Positions 1 to 9,603 are shown, counted from the first letter of the stretch. The stretch: 64,000 nucleotides of DNA from Xanthomonas sp. XNM01 (GCF_014851915.1 NZ_JACVAP010000004.1:248001-312000), one strand, 5' to 3'. Translations and numbers: made by a program. Notes: generated by a model not told the origin, from the letters alone.

Positions 1-1
1 C

Positions 2-127
2 GAGCACGAGGAGCTGCCCGAGGCGTTCTATGCACTGCGCATCCGCGCGCTGGCGCAGGCCGGGCGCATCGAGGTCAATGGCGACCTCGATGCGTTGAAG
101 ACCTGCGACATCCGCCTGCCGGCCTGA
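2..127 (+). CDS. C-terminal end of an unidentified protein (partial)
   Basis: An open frame enters from the left edge and gives 41 residues before a TGA. The tail reads as charged helix followed by a short strand ([17 protein letters not shown], ending IRLPA). This vaguely recalls the end of DUF1835/DUF3658-type proteins, but too little is present to name it. It stops 19 bases before fghA and runs the same way, so the two could be co-transcribed. A typical Shine-Dalgarno for the next gene (GAAGGAG) lies in the gap. Confidence 0.5.
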   Translation, partial: EHEELPEAFYALRIRALAQAGRIEVNGDLDALKTCDIRLPA

Positions 128-146
128 CCCGAAGGAGACGACCGAG

Positions 147-986
147 ATGACGTTTGAACGGATCGAACACCGGGCCTGCAGCGGCGGCTGGCAGGACGTG
201 TACCGGCACCGCTCGCAGGTGCTGGGCTGCGACATGACCGTCGCGGTCTACCTGCCGCCGCAGGCGCAAACCCGGAAGCTGCCGGTGCTGTACTGGCTGT
301 CGGGCCTGACCTGCACCGAGCAGAACTTCATCACCAAGGCCGGTGCGCAGCGCTACGCGGCCGAGCACGGCGTGATCGTCGTCGCGCCCGACACCAGTCC
401 GCGCGGCGATGACGTCGCCGATGCCGAGGGCTACGACCTGGGCAAGGGCGCGGGCTTCTACGTCAACGCCACGCAGCAGCCGTGGGCGGCGCATTACCGC
501 ATGTACGACTACATCGTCGACGAGCTGCCGGCGCTGATCGAGGCGCAGTTCCCGGCCACCGATGCGCGTGCGATCAGCGGGCACTCGATGGGCGGCCACG
601 GTGCGCTGGTGATCGCGCTGCGCAACCCGGGCCGCTACCGCAGCGTGTCGGCGTTCTCGCCGATCGTCGCGCCCAGCCAGGTGCCGTGGGGCGAGAAGGC
701 GTTCACTGCGTACCTGGGCGAGGACCGCACTGCGTGGGCGCAGTACGACGCCACCGCGCTGGTCGCGGCCGGTGCCGCCGAGCAGCTGCACCTGCTGGTC
801 GATCAGGGCGGTGGCGACGAGTTCCTCGACGGCCAGCTGCGTCCGCAGCTGCTGCAGGCCGCCGCCGCGCAGGCCGGTCACCCGCTGACCCTTCACCTGC
901 GCCCGGGGTACGATCACAGCTACTACTTCATCGCCAGCTTCATCGGCGATCACATCGCGCATCACGCCGCCGCCCTGCACGCCTGA
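147..986 (+). CDS. fghA: S-formylglutathione hydrolase
   Basis: This serine esterase hydrolyses S-formylglutathione to formate and glutathione, the last step of glutathione-dependent formaldehyde detoxification in the cytoplasm. The 279-residue length is normal for the family. The nucleophile elbow GHSMGG places Ser147; Asp224 (in QGGGDEF) and His257 (in GYDHSYY) complete the expected triad. The family signature [11 protein letters not shown] is at 51-61. The ATG follows GAAGGAG at good spacing. The usual partner, the class III alcohol dehydrogenase frmA/adhC, is not the gene immediately upstream and must lie elsewhere. The identification is firm. Confidence 0.95.
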   Translation: MTFERIEHRACSGGWQDVYRHRSQVLGCDMTVAVYLPPQAQTRKLPVLYWLSGLTCTEQNFITKAGAQRYAAEHGVIVVAPDTSPRGDDVADAEGYDLGKGAGFYVNATQQPWAAHYRMYDYIVDELPALIEAQFPATDARAISGHSMGGHGALVIALRNPGRYRSVSAFSPIVAPSQVPWGEKAFTAYLGEDRTAWAQYDATALVAAGAAEQLHLLVDQGGGDEFLDGQLRPQLLQAAAAQAGHPLTLHLRPGYDHSYYFIASFIGDHIAHHAAALHA

Positions 987-1038
987 CTTCCGGCGCCGCC
1001 GGTCGACGGCGGCGCCGGATCCAGTGACAAGGGACAGG

Positions 1039-3732
1039 ATGTCGTTGTTCAAGCGTGTGGTGGTCTCGGGACTGTTTCTGGCTGCAGGCGGTGCATGGGC
1101 GTCCGACGACGCGTGCAGCGTGCGCGAGTACGGCATGACGTACTACACCGAGCTGGCCGGCCAGCACGGGCGCTGCATCGGCCGCCTGAGCGAGGGCCTG
1201 GCGACGATCAAGCTCGACGGCCTGGAAGGCGCGATCGACGCCGACGGACGCATGGTGGTGCCGCCACGTTTCAGCTGGCTGCGCCCCTTTTCGCAGGGAC
1301 TGGCCGCGGCAAGCGACCCCGGGACAGGGAAGACCGGCTTCATCGATCGCACCGGTGCATGGGTCATCGCGCCGCAGTTCGATAGTGCCGATCATTTCAG
1401 TGCCGGCGGGACCGCGGTCGTGCGCTTGGCCGGCTACGTGCAGGCGCTGATCGACCGGCAGGGCACGGTGCTGCGGCGGATGCCGCCCGATGTGGAGATC
1501 GAACCCGGCTACGGTGTCGATCCGTTCCCGGCCGGCGTGGCCCGGGCCGTGTTCAAGCGCCCGCCGGTGCTGGTGCATCTGGACGGCCGCCAGCTCGCGC
1601 CGCCCACCGACATCCAGGTGCGCGCCTGGGAACCGCAGATCGGGCGCTTCGTCGCGCAGGTGCCTGGCGGCGGCATGGGCGTGCTGGACAGCGAATTGCG
1701 CTGGGTGGCCGAGCCCGGGCTGCAGCGCATTCCGCCGTTCGCTGGCGACCGCGCCGCGGCGACCCTGGCCTCCGGCCGGATGGTGCTGATCGATCGCGAC
1801 GGGCGTCGCCAGGGCAGCGCGGACCATGCGCAGCTGGTCGCTGCCGCCCCCGGGCTGTGGCTGGCCTCCGACGGGCACGGCACCCCGGCGATGCTGATCG
1901 ACGACCACGCACGGGTGCTGGATGCCGACGTCGCCGGTGCGCTGGACGCGCCGTTCGGCGACTGGTTCGTGCATCGCCAGGGCGAGCGCGGGCTGGTGCT
2001 GCGTGCCGGCGATGGCCGCGTGGTGCGGCACCTGTTGCCTGCGCCGCCGCGCGCGATCACGGTGCGGCCTCGGGTGCTGGAGGTCGAGCTGGAGGAAGTG
2101 GACGGCCAGCTCGCCACCCAGCTGTTCGCGCTCGATGGACGCGCGCTGCTGCCACCGCGTCCCGACGACGGCGGCGATGGCTGGTCGATCATGACCTTCT
2201 GGAAGGCGCCGGCCGATCAGGCCGCGCCGGGGCCGCTGGCCACCATCCGCAGCTACCGCGACAACCGCCATCACGGCATCGGCATCCTCACCGCGTCGGG
2301 CCGGTTGCTGTTCGATCCGGCCTGGGCGGATTTTTCCGGCAACGACCGCTTCGATGGCGACGGGCCGCTGATCGTGCGCACGACGGCCCATCGCCACGGC
2401 GCGATCGACGGCGAAGGCCGCTGGCTGGTGCAGCCGGATCTGGTCGAACTCGGCGGTTTCCGTGCTGGATGGGCGCGCGCCAGGGATGCCGACGGCCGCC
2501 TGCTGCTGATCGATGCCAGCGGTGGTCGCCGCGTGGTGCCGCGCTTCGGAAACGGCGTGCCGGATGCCGATGGCCTGTACGCCATTGAGGACGACCGGCG
2601 GCGGCCGCAGCTGCTGGAACTGGCCACCGGCACCGTGCTGTTCGAAGGCCGCTTCGACGCGATGCTGCCCTATCGTGGCGGGCTCGCGCCGGCGCAGCGT
2701 GGCGATGTGTGGGGCCTGGTCGACCGCAGCGGCGCGTGGCGGGTCGAGCCGACGTATCGCCTCATCGAGCCGTTCGGGCCGCGCTTCTGGCGCGCCCGGT
2801 ATGCGTCGCTCGTGCCAGGCGCGAGCCGGACCCTGCTGCTCGGCCCGGACGGACAGCCGCTGCAGGCCGAGCCGTGGCTGTCGATCTACAGCAGCCGCAG
2901 GAGCCATCCGGACTTCTTGGAACAACCCTGGCTGGACGCGCTGACGTCCGATCTGGACGTGCAGACCGCGCCGCTGGTGCTGGCCGACGGCACGCCGGTG
3001 ACCGGGGAGATGGTCGGGGGCGTGTCGCCGCTGGGTGGCGGCTGGATGCGGCTGGAGTTCGCCGCGCTGTCCGGCTATGTCGATCCGCAGGGCGAGTGGG
3101 TGATCCCGCCGATGTTCTCCAGCGCCGAGCAGTTCGTGGCCGGGCCCGACGTGGCCCGCGCGTACGCCGACGGCAGCGTGCACCTGATCGACCTGCAGGG
3201 GCGCACCGTGTTCGATCCGCAGGGCATGCACGTGGGCGATGTGTCGCCCGACGGGCTGTTCTACCAGCACGACACCGCTGCTGGCCTGACCCATGTGCGC
3301 GCGCTCGGTGAGCCGCAGCCGCGCTTCAGCCTGCCCGGCACCCGCTATGGCGCCATCCTCGACGAGCTGTACGTCCACGACGACGAGGACGGCAGCGCGA
3401 TCTACGACGCCCGCGGCAAGCGGCTGGCGGCCGGCCTGCCCGGGCGCATGTCCACCTTCGCCGAAGGGCGTGCGCTGCTGCGTGCGGCCGAGGGCGAAAA
3501 GCTGTTCCGCTATGTCGATCGACGCGGACGCCGTGCGCTGCGCGGCGACTTCATCTACGCCACCGTGTTCCATGCCGGCCGAGCCGTGGTGATGGATACG
3601 GACGGCTACCGCATGATCGATGGCGATGGCCGCACCGTGGTGCGGGTCGGCAGCGAATGCGGCCGCGAGGTGCTGGTCGATGCCACCGGCACGCGGACCT
3701 GGCCCGAGCGGCTGGAGGCCTGCGTCGAATGA
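1039..3732 (+). CDS. Exported WG-repeat protein
   Basis: A large protein (897 residues from the ATG at 1039) with a clear signal peptide (basic MSLFKR, hydrophobic core, AWA before SDD), so it is probably periplasmic or surface-exposed. The body is built of WG beta-repeats: segments such as GFIDRTGAWVIAPQF, WGLVDRSGAWRVEPTY and YVDPQGEWVIPPMF recur along the chain, each a short strand pair with a conserved aromatic-Gly core. WG-repeat proteins are usually of unknown function and no catalytic motif is visible. An in-frame GTG at 1024 exists, but AAGGGA sits 5-10 bases before the ATG, which also gives the better signal peptide. It may be transcribed with fghA (53-base gap). Confidence 0.8.
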   Translation: MSLFKRVVVSGLFLAAGGAWASDDACSVREYGMTYYTELAGQHGRCIGRLSEGLATIKLDGLEGAIDADGRMVVPPRFSWLRPFSQGLAAASDPGTGKTGFIDRTGAWVIAPQFDSADHFSAGGTAVVRLAGYVQALIDRQGTVLRRMPPDVEIEPGYGVDPFPAGVARAVFKRPPVLVHLDGRQLAPPTDIQVRAWEPQIGRFVAQVPGGGMGVLDSELRWVAEPGLQRIPPFAGDRAAATLASGRMVLIDRDGRRQGSADHAQLVAAAPGLWLASDGHGTPAMLIDDHARVLDADVAGALDAPFGDWFVHRQGERGLVLRAGDGRVVRHLLPAPPRAITVRPRVLEVELEEVDGQLATQLFALDGRALLPPRPDDGGDGWSIMTFWKAPADQAAPGPLATIRSYRDNRHHGIGILTASGRLLFDPAWADFSGNDRFDGDGPLIVRTTAHRHGAIDGEGRWLVQPDLVELGGFRAGWARARDADGRLLLIDASGGRRVVPRFGNGVPDADGLYAIEDDRRRPQLLELATGTVLFEGRFDAMLPYRGGLAPAQRGDVWGLVDRSGAWRVEPTYRLIEPFGPRFWRARYASLVPGASRTLLLGPDGQPLQAEPWLSIYSSRRSHPDFLEQPWLDALTSDLDVQTAPLVLADGTPVTGEMVGGVSPLGGGWMRLEFAALSGYVDPQGEWVIPPMFSSAEQFVAGPDVARAYADGSVHLIDLQGRTVFDPQGMHVGDVSPDGLFYQHDTAAGLTHVRALGEPQPRFSLPGTRYGAILDELYVHDDEDGSAIYDARGKRLAAGLPGRMSTFAEGRALLRAAEGEKLFRYVDRRGRRALRGDFIYATVFHAGRAVVMDTDGYRMIDGDGRTVVRVGSECGREVLVDATGTRTWPERLEACVE

Positions 3733-3862
3733 GCGCGCCCGTCACGGTCCGTCGCCTGCCGGCGCAGGTCGACGCGCGGTCGCCACTGCATTCCCGGGAC
3801 CGTCGTCCGGTGTGCCCCGGTGCCGGGTGTCCCCCTGAAGACGAAAACGAAGAGGAAGACGC

Positions 3863-4165
3863 ATGACGCTCAATGGAATCCTGCTGGTACTCGGCGGTTG
3901 CGTACAGGTCTGCATGTCCGCGCTGCTGGGCATGATGGGCATCTTCGCCGGCGCATCCATCGTCGACCGGCGCAATCCCGAGCCGTGGGTGGCCAACCTG
4001 CTCGGCGCCTGCGTGTTCGTGCTGCCCGCGCTCGGGTTGCTGACCGCCGGCGTGCTGATCTACATGGCCTTCAAGCGCCCGGTGGCGATGTCGCACCTGT
4101 GGCACCTGATGTCGGTGGTCCCGTTCGCCGCGTACTTCGCCTGGATCGCCTACCTGATGCGTTGA
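3863..4165 (+). CDS. Small multi-pass membrane protein, unknown function
   Basis: 100 residues with three predicted membrane spans (about 5-33, 43-67 and 79-98). The first span is followed by a polar loop, SIVDRRNPEPW. A GAAGAGGAAG ribosome-binding sequence lies just before the ATG. I do not recognise the family. Directly downstream there is a region that looks like a decayed copy of this same gene (see 4340-4520), so it seems to have been duplicated. It follows the WG-repeat gene after 130 bases in the same direction. Confidence 0.65.
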   Translation: MTLNGILLVLGGCVQVCMSALLGMMGIFAGASIVDRRNPEPWVANLLGACVFVLPALGLLTAGVLIYMAFKRPVAMSHLWHLMSVVPFAAYFAWIAYLMR

Positions 4166-4339
4166 GGCGGCGCGGCGGCCGCATGGCGGATCAACGGAGC
4201 GCCGCGGGATGTCGCCGCAGCGTCCGTGACCTCCCGACGCCGCCGCACTCGTTCGACACCGCCGGATCGACCACCGCAACGGTCGCCATGGCGCCGGACG
4301 CCGGCACCTGCTGCCGGCCTATGCCGTGGAGCCGGCATC

Positions 4340-4520
4340 ACGTTCCACGGCATCCTGTCGCCGATGGGCATCCGCGCGCCGGGTGACCGCCGCTGTTCGC
4401 GATCTTCCAGGCCGCGTCCATTCTTGATCGGCGATCCCCGGGGGCGATACCGGCGACGCTGTCCAATGCCGGCCTGTCCCTGCTGCCAGCGACGGCCTGC
4501 CGACAGCCGGCGGGACATCA
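4340..4520 (+). pseudogene. Decayed copy of the preceding small membrane protein
   Basis: The 660-base gap between 4166 and 4827 has no convincing intact gene. At 4340-4365 the sequence reads as TFHGIL, matching TLNGIL at the start of the 3863 gene, but with the ATG changed to ATC. At 4402-4490 another frame reads IFQAASILDRRSP...SLLPA, matching IFAGASIVDRRNP...FVLPA of the intact gene. The alignment continues at the base level to about 4520, with small gaps that shift the frame. I infer a tandem duplication followed by decay. Nothing else was seen in this gap. Confidence 0.5.
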
Positions 4521-4827
4521 CCTCCGTGCAGCCGGCGCAAGGCCGCCGCCGTGGCACCGACTGCCGCGAGGCACAGCCGTCGCCCTGCATCGCGATGACG
4601 GTATCGGTCCGGTGCCGCGGGCCTTCCCCGGTGGACGATGCGGGCCCGTGTAACTACCAGACGCGACGGGCGCCCGACAGGACGCATGCCGTCCTGCTGC
4701 AGCCGTCGTGCGGCCTGTCGAGGACGGCGCGGGGGTCCCGGGAAGACGTGAAACACCGGTCGCGCTCGGTACCCCGGGCGGCGCCGGGCGCGTTATCGTG
4801 AGGCCGTTGCTCAATCTGGAAGGCGAC

Positions 4828-6267
4828 ATGGGATTTGCGCTGGCGGCGCTGTATCTGGTGTGCCATGGGATGGCGCTGACGGTATCGGGTCAGGCGAGTC
4901 TTCCTTCATTCCTGTTCCTGACGGCCGCACCGCTGATGGCGTGCATCGCCTGCCTGTGGCGTGTACGCCGCGACGGGCTGATGTCGGGCTGGCTGGCACC
5001 GGTGATCGCGATGCTGTTGTGGGCCGGTGGCATGGCCGCGACGATGTACCAGGAGATCGGGCGCGGCAACGTCGATGCGCTGTCGGCATTCAGCATGCTG
5101 CTGTATGTGCTCTACGGTGTGCCGATCGTGCTCGCGCTTGCCCGGGCACGTCAGGAGCGCTGGTACGCCAATCTGATCGATGCAAGCCTGGCGGCACTGC
5201 TGGGCGCCCTCTTTTCCGTCCAGACATTCTGGTACGCGCACCTCGATGTGATCGACGGCACCGGTCTTGCCGGTCTGCGCCTGATGTTCGATGCCGAGAA
5301 CGCGTTCATCGCCGCGTTCGCATTGCTGCGCTTCCTCGGCGCGGAACACCCGTCCCGTCGTGAGTTCTTCGGCGCGATGTCGCTGTTCACCGGGGTCTAC
5401 TTCATCGTGGCCTCGCTCATCAACCATTTCACCAGTGACATCGCATTCGGCGCCTACGTCGACCTGCTGATCGATGTCCCGTTCCTCGTGCTGATCCTGG
5501 TGGCGCTGCGTCCTGCCACCACGGCCGCGCCCCGGGTCTCGCGCAGGCTGGTACGCGTGGTCCGTGCCGGACGCCCGCTGATCCTGCCGCTCTGTCTCCT
5601 GGTCGTTTCGGCGCTGGTGCTCGAGCACCATCCCGAGCTTGCGGTCGTCGGCTTCATCGCCGCCACGGTTGGTGTGGGCGCGCGCAGTACCCTGCAGCAG
5701 GTCGGCCTGCTGGAGCGTCAGGAAGCGCTCGACGTGATGGCGCGGCAGGATGCGCTGACCGGCGTGGCCAACCGCAGGCGGTTCGACCAGGTGCTGAGCG
5801 AGGAATGGCAGCGCGCGCAGCGTGGCAACCACGTCCTGGCGCTGCTGCTGATCGATGTCGATCGTTTCAAGCAGTTCAACGACCGCCATGGCCATCCACT
5901 GGGGGACCGCTGCCTGCAGTCGGTCGCGTCGCTGCTGTCGGCCTGCGCCGAGCGCAGCACCGATCTGGTGGCACGCTACGGTGGCGAGGAATTCGCGGTG
6001 GTCGTGCCGCTGACGCCGCGCGATGGCGTGCTGGCGCTGGCCGAACGCATGCGTGCGGCGGTTGCCGCCTCGTCTTCGTCGTCGCAGCTGCCGCCGGTCA
6101 CGATCAGCATCGGCGTCGCGTTCGCTTCCGACGTGGCCGGCGATCAGCCGGATGCGCTGGTCGCGGCAGCGGACGCGGCGCTGTACGCGGCCAAACACGG
6201 TGGCCGCGACCGGGTGGCGCTGCATGCGCCGGCATCTGCGTTGTCCGCAGCTCATTCGCGGTCGTGA
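4828..6267 (+). CDS. Membrane-bound diguanylate cyclase (GGDEF)
   Basis: Makes the second messenger cyclic di-GMP from two GTP at the inner membrane. The first ~300 residues form seven to eight membrane spans of a MASE-like sensor region. The GGDEF domain follows, with DALTGVANRR, the DVDRFKQFND metal-binding strand and the active-site GGEEF at residues 385-389. An RSTD inhibitory (I) site lies exactly five residues before it (376-379), so product feedback inhibition is expected. Start: the ATG at 4828 is preceded by GGAAG and opens directly into the first span; the longer frame from 4708 would add an improbable polar extension. No partner gene is nearby. Confidence 0.88.
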   Translation: MGFALAALYLVCHGMALTVSGQASLPSFLFLTAAPLMACIACLWRVRRDGLMSGWLAPVIAMLLWAGGMAATMYQEIGRGNVDALSAFSMLLYVLYGVPIVLALARARQERWYANLIDASLAALLGALFSVQTFWYAHLDVIDGTGLAGLRLMFDAENAFIAAFALLRFLGAEHPSRREFFGAMSLFTGVYFIVASLINHFTSDIAFGAYVDLLIDVPFLVLILVALRPATTAAPRVSRRLVRVVRAGRPLILPLCLLVVSALVLEHHPELAVVGFIAATVGVGARSTLQQVGLLERQEALDVMARQDALTGVANRRRFDQVLSEEWQRAQRGNHVLALLLIDVDRFKQFNDRHGHPLGDRCLQSVASLLSACAERSTDLVARYGGEEFAVVVPLTPRDGVLALAERMRAAVAASSSSSQLPPVTISIGVAFASDVAGDQPDALVAAADAALYAAKHGGRDRVALHAPASALSAAHSRS

Positions 6268-6283
6268 CCCGGAAGCCCCCGGT

Positions 6284-7003
6284 TCAGAGTGCAGGGGCCA
6301 ACAGGTAATCGGTGACCGCGAAGCGCGCGTCGCGCAAGGCGGTGTCGCCCTGTTCCAGCGCCAGCGCATGGTCGAACATCGGGCCGGCGTGCACGCAGGT
6401 GTGGAACTCGCCGCGTTCGCCGCAGGGGTCGATGCCGGCGGCCAGGGCATCGAGCAGTGCGGCATCGAACGGGCGCCCGGCGAAGCGGGCATCGAGCTGC
6501 GTCGTATCCACGCAGCACAGCCGCGCCTGCAGGCCGCCGGCCAGCATCTCCCGTGCCAGCGCCCGTGTGTCGCTTCCGTACAGCGGGAACAGCGGCGTCC
6601 AGCCCAGGCGCGCGCACAGCGCCTCGCGCCAGTGGCGGATGTCGGCCAGGAACAGATCGCCGAACGCCAGCCGGGCGATGCCGGGCCAGCGTTTGCGTGC
6701 GGCGTCCAGTGCCTGTGCGATGGCCGCTTCATAGCGGGCGTTGTCCGCTGCCGCGGGGATCGACGCCTCCAGCAGCGGCAGCCGGCAGGCCTCGGCCTGC
6801 GCGCGCAGCACGTCGCTGCGGATGCCCTGCAGCGAGGCGCGGCCGTCGTCGGCGGTGAGCGTGCTCAGCAGCCCGACCACCTCGATGCCGGGCGCCTGCC
6901 GCAGGCGATGCAGGGTCCAGGCCGCGTCCTTGCCGCCGCTCCACGACAGCAGCACCTGGCGTGGCGGCGACCGCCCGCCGCTGCCGTCGTCGAGCGTCGG
7001 CAT
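6284..7003 (-). CDS. PP-loop ATPase of the diphthine-ammonia ligase type
   Basis: 239 residues with the ATP-pyrophosphatase signature SWSGGKDA near the N-terminus. The family features GDLFLADIR, GWTPLFPLYG and GIDPCGERGEFHT follow in the expected order. Homologues are annotated adenine nucleotide alpha-hydrolase or diphthine-ammonia ligase (DUF71). Bacteria lack diphthamide, so the bacterial role is unknown; adenylation of an unidentified substrate is the likely chemistry. Its ATG shares one base with the stop of the gene at 7003-7335 (TGATG), so translation is coupled. Confidence 0.85.
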   Translation of the reverse strand: MPTLDDGSGGRSPPRQVLLSWSGGKDAAWTLHRLRQAPGIEVVGLLSTLTADDGRASLQGIRSDVLRAQAEACRLPLLEASIPAAADNARYEAAIAQALDAARKRWPGIARLAFGDLFLADIRHWREALCARLGWTPLFPLYGSDTRALAREMLAGGLQARLCCVDTTQLDARFAGRPFDAALLDALAAGIDPCGERGEFHTCVHAGPMFDHALALEQGDTALRDARFAVTDYLLAPAL

Positions 7004-7335
7004 CAGCGCACGTTGCGCAGTTCCCAGGCGCCGCCGGCCAGCAGGCGCAGGCGGTGGCGCAGGATCTCGCCGGAGATGGTGGTGGTGGCGGTCAGGTCGA
7101 AGGCCAGGTCGTCCTGGCGGCCGCTCACGCTGGCGGCCGGATCGGTGACGCCCAGCGCGGGATCGACCGCGTCGGGGTCGTCCTGCATGCCGCGCCAGCG
7201 CTCGAACAGACCGGTGCCGGACAGCGCGGCCTGCAGTTCGCCGGCCATGCCCTCGGCGCTCTGCGCGCTGAAGGCGAACGCGCCGGCCGCGCGGGCGCGG
7301 GCCGGGTCGGGGATGCGGATTTCGTAGGTCGGCAT
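7003..7335 (-). CDS. Conserved hypothetical protein
   Basis: 110 residues, soluble, acidic in the middle and without a recognisable motif. The N-terminus MPTYEIRIPDP and the stretch LAFDLTATTTISGEIL suggest a small beta-rich fold. It is the first gene of a two-gene unit with the PP-loop ATPase, sharing one base with it, so it may act with that enzyme. I do not recognise a family. Confidence 0.65.
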   Translation of the reverse strand: MPTYEIRIPDPARARAAGAFAFSAQSAEGMAGELQAALSGTGLFERWRGMQDDPDAVDPALGVTDPAASVSGRQDDLAFDLTATTTISGEILRHRLRLLAGGAWELRNVR

Positions 7336-7404
7336 GGCACGGTTCCGGTGAAGGTCGGCCAGCAGCCTAGCAGTGGCGGCCGTGAGCGCGCCGTCTGCCC
7401 GGCC

Positions 7405-8346
7405 TCAGCCGAACCGGTGCGGCTCGGCCGCGAAGGCCACCGCGACCGCGCCCTTGCCGACGTTGACCATGCCGGTCAGGCTCATGATGCTCTCGAACAC
7501 CTCCACGCCGTGCTCGGCGCAGGTGCGGCGCAGCGCGTCGTAGCCGGGCAGGGCGCGCAGTTCTTCCAGTTCGCCGCCGTAGCCCAGCGCCAGGGTCGGC
7601 GTCATCAGGCCGGCGCGCACCCGCTGCGCGGCGAACTCGAACATCTTCTGCGTGGCCGGCTCGAAGCCCTTGAGCTTGGCCACCGGCTCGGTGACGCCGC
7701 GGTAGGCGCGCAGCACCGGCTTGATGTCCAGCGCGCTGCCCAGCGCGGCGCTGAGCAGGCCGACGCTGCGGTCGCCCTTGGTCCGCGCGCGGGCGCGCAG
7801 GTAGTACAGGTCGCGCGGGATCATGTAGCCCACGGTGTGCTCGGCCAGCTGTTCCAGGCGGGTGCGGATCTGGGCGACGTTGGCGTCGGCGTCGCGCATG
7901 CGCACCGCCTCCACCGCGGTGATCGCCTGGCCGACGAACAGGTTGAGCGAGTCGATCACCCGCAGCGCGAACGGCGAGTTGTAGCCGGCCGCCTGGCGCA
8001 CCGGCTTGTAGTCGTTGAGGATCGCGAAGCTGGCCTGCAGCGCGTTCTCGTGGATCTGGCTGCGCAGCTTGGAGATGGTCAGGCAGAACACGTGGTCGTA
8101 GTCGATCACCAGCCGCTGCAGGAACAGGTCGCGGATCTGGTTGACGGTGAACGGCGTGGTCTCCGCCTCGTGTCCGCGCTCGGCCACGTGCGCCTGCAGG
8201 AAGCTCAGTGTGGCCTCCTCGTCGCGATGGTCGGCCAGCACCGCCTCACCGATCCGCACGGTGATCGGCAGTACCACGATGTTGTTGTTCTGGATGAAGT
8301 CCTGCGGCAGATCGCAGGCCGAATCGACGACGATTCCGATGCGCAT
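7405..8346 (-). CDS. DegV family fatty-acid-binding protein
   Basis: 313 residues starting MRIGIVVDSACDLP, the classic DegV opening in which the D-S-x-x-D-L-P segment begins the lipid-binding site. DegV proteins bind a fatty acid between two domains and in Firmicutes serve the FakA/FakB fatty acid kinase; the role in this group is unproven. Other family features are TTPFTVNQI, VIDSLNLFVGQ and the C-terminal phosphate-side segment ESIMSLTGMVNVGKGAV. A GAGAGAGGG ribosome-binding sequence precedes the ATG. It appears to be a single-gene unit. Confidence 0.9.
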   Translation of the reverse strand: MRIGIVVDSACDLPQDFIQNNNIVVLPITVRIGEAVLADHRDEEATLSFLQAHVAERGHEAETTPFTVNQIRDLFLQRLVIDYDHVFCLTISKLRSQIHENALQASFAILNDYKPVRQAAGYNSPFALRVIDSLNLFVGQAITAVEAVRMRDADANVAQIRTRLEQLAEHTVGYMIPRDLYYLRARARTKGDRSVGLLSAALGSALDIKPVLRAYRGVTEPVAKLKGFEPATQKMFEFAAQRVRAGLMTPTLALGYGGELEELRALPGYDALRRTCAEHGVEVFESIMSLTGMVNVGKGAVAVAFAAEPHRFG

Positions 8347-8431
8347 GAGGCCCTCTCTCCCGGTCGCTATGCCGTAAAAGGGTGAACCCTATCCCAAAAC
8401 GGCGCGGCCGTGGCGCGGGCCGCGTGCCGGT

Positions 8432-9061
8432 TCAGCGCCGCCGCTCGACGCCCACCGGCAGCGCGACCACCTCGGCCAGCGGCCCCTGGCGCAGCAGCTG
8501 CGCGTCGTCCATCGCCGCCTGCATCAGGTCGTGGCTGTCGTTGCCCCACAGCAGCTCGCCATCCAGCGACAGCGTCGGCACGCCGAACACGCCCTCGGCC
8601 AGCGCATCGCCGGTGTTCTCGCGCAGCCGCGCCTTCACCCCCGGCGCGCCGATCGCGGCCTCGGCATCGGCGATGCCCAGCGCCCGGGCGACCGGCGCCA
8701 GCGCGGCGGCGGTCTCGCCGGCGTTGCCGTCGCGCCACAGCCAGGCGTAGATCGCGTCGATCGCGGCCGGCGTGGTGTCGGCCGCCACGCACAGGCGCAG
8801 CGCCGCCAGCGGATTGAACGGATGCGCGGGCGGGAAGCGCAGCGTCACCCCGTCGCGCCGGGCCTGCCACAGCGCCTGGCGGTAGATGAAGTCGCGCTTC
8901 TTCGGAATCTCGGCCGGGCCGCTCTGGCCCAGGTGCGCCAGCACCGCGCCGAACACGATCGGCACGGCTTCCACCCGGCCCTGTTCGACCCAGGGCCGCA
9001 CCTTGTGCCAGTGCAGGTAGGAGAACGGCGAGACGAAATCGAAGTACCAGCGGTTGCGCAT
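8432..9061 (-). CDS. 2-hydroxychromene-2-carboxylate isomerase / DsbA-like (kappa GST) protein
   Basis: 209 residues of the thioredoxin-fold DSBA-like family. It opens with a beta strand and the SPFSY motif (RWYFDFVSPFSYLHW), where kappa-class glutathione transferases and 2-hydroxychromene-2-carboxylate isomerases place the catalytic Ser. GVFGVPTLSLDGELLWGNDS near the C-terminus is the cis-proline region. No CxxC pair is present, so it is not a disulfide oxidase. The physiological substrate is not evident because no aromatic degradation genes lie nearby. It sits 22 bases downstream of the DUF1761 gene, probably in one transcript. Confidence 0.85.
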   Translation of the reverse strand: MRNRWYFDFVSPFSYLHWHKVRPWVEQGRVEAVPIVFGAVLAHLGQSGPAEIPKKRDFIYRQALWQARRDGVTLRFPPAHPFNPLAALRLCVAADTTPAAIDAIYAWLWRDGNAGETAAALAPVARALGIADAEAAIGAPGVKARLRENTGDALAEGVFGVPTLSLDGELLWGNDSHDLMQAAMDDAQLLRQGPLAEVVALPVGVERRR

Positions 9062-9083
9062 CGTGGTGTCCCTGCGTGGGTCT

Positions 9084-9479
9084 TCAGTGCCACAGGCCGA
9101 GGATCAGCCCGTACAGCGTGAACTGCAGTGTGTGGTAGCCGCCGTCGATCAGCCACAGCCTCAGCGAGCGCCCGGCGAACAGATAGTTGATGCCGAAGCT
9201 GGCCGCCACCCAGCACAGGCCGGCGGCGACACCGGCGCCGATCGCCAGCCCGGGCGCCGGTGCAGGCCCGAGGAACAGCGCGAACACGGCCGCGGCGACC
9301 AGACTGAGCACGAACGCGCCGCCGAAGATCGCGGCCGGATGGCCATTGGGCTTGTCCGGATCGACCCCGGCCTCGCGGCACCAGACGCGCTTGAACAGCG
9401 GCCCGTACCAGATCCCGCCGAGCACGAAGGCCGACACGGCCGCGGCCAGGATCGCCCACACGTTCAGTTGAGCCAGCAT
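9084..9479 (-). CDS. DUF1761 membrane protein
   Basis: 131 residues with four membrane helices and the family signatures VLGGIWYGPLF near the N-terminus and GLILGLWH at the end. Function unknown. The start was set at the ATG preceded by GAGGG; a longer frame would add 44 polar residues with no ribosome-binding site. It is followed after 22 bases by the DsbA-like gene in the same direction. Confidence 0.8.
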   Translation of the reverse strand: MLAQLNVWAILAAAVSAFVLGGIWYGPLFKRVWCREAGVDPDKPNGHPAAIFGGAFVLSLVAAAVFALFLGPAPAPGLAIGAGVAAGLCWVAASFGINYLFAGRSLRLWLIDGGYHTLQFTLYGLILGLWH

Positions 9480-9562
9480 CGCAGCACCCTCGCGGCATCG
9501 CGTTGGCGCGAGCTTAGGCCAGTGCAGGCCGGCGCGCATGCTGCGGTTGCGCGTGCCGGTGC

Positions 9563-9603
9563 CGAAAAACGCAGCGGCCCCGCGCCGGAGCACGGGGGCC
9601 GCC
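9563..9603 (-). terminator. Rho-independent terminator of the amidohydrolase pair
   Basis: Read on the minus strand: a GC-rich stem (GCGGCCCCCG pairing with CGGGGCCGC around 9574-9602) followed by a run of five T (9565-9569). It lies just past the stop of the amidohydrolase gene at 9625. Confidence 0.75.

Noticed and set aside
940-3573. 877-residue minus-strand open frame
   Set aside because: Reverse reading of the WG-repeat gene, which has a signal peptide and repeated motifs.
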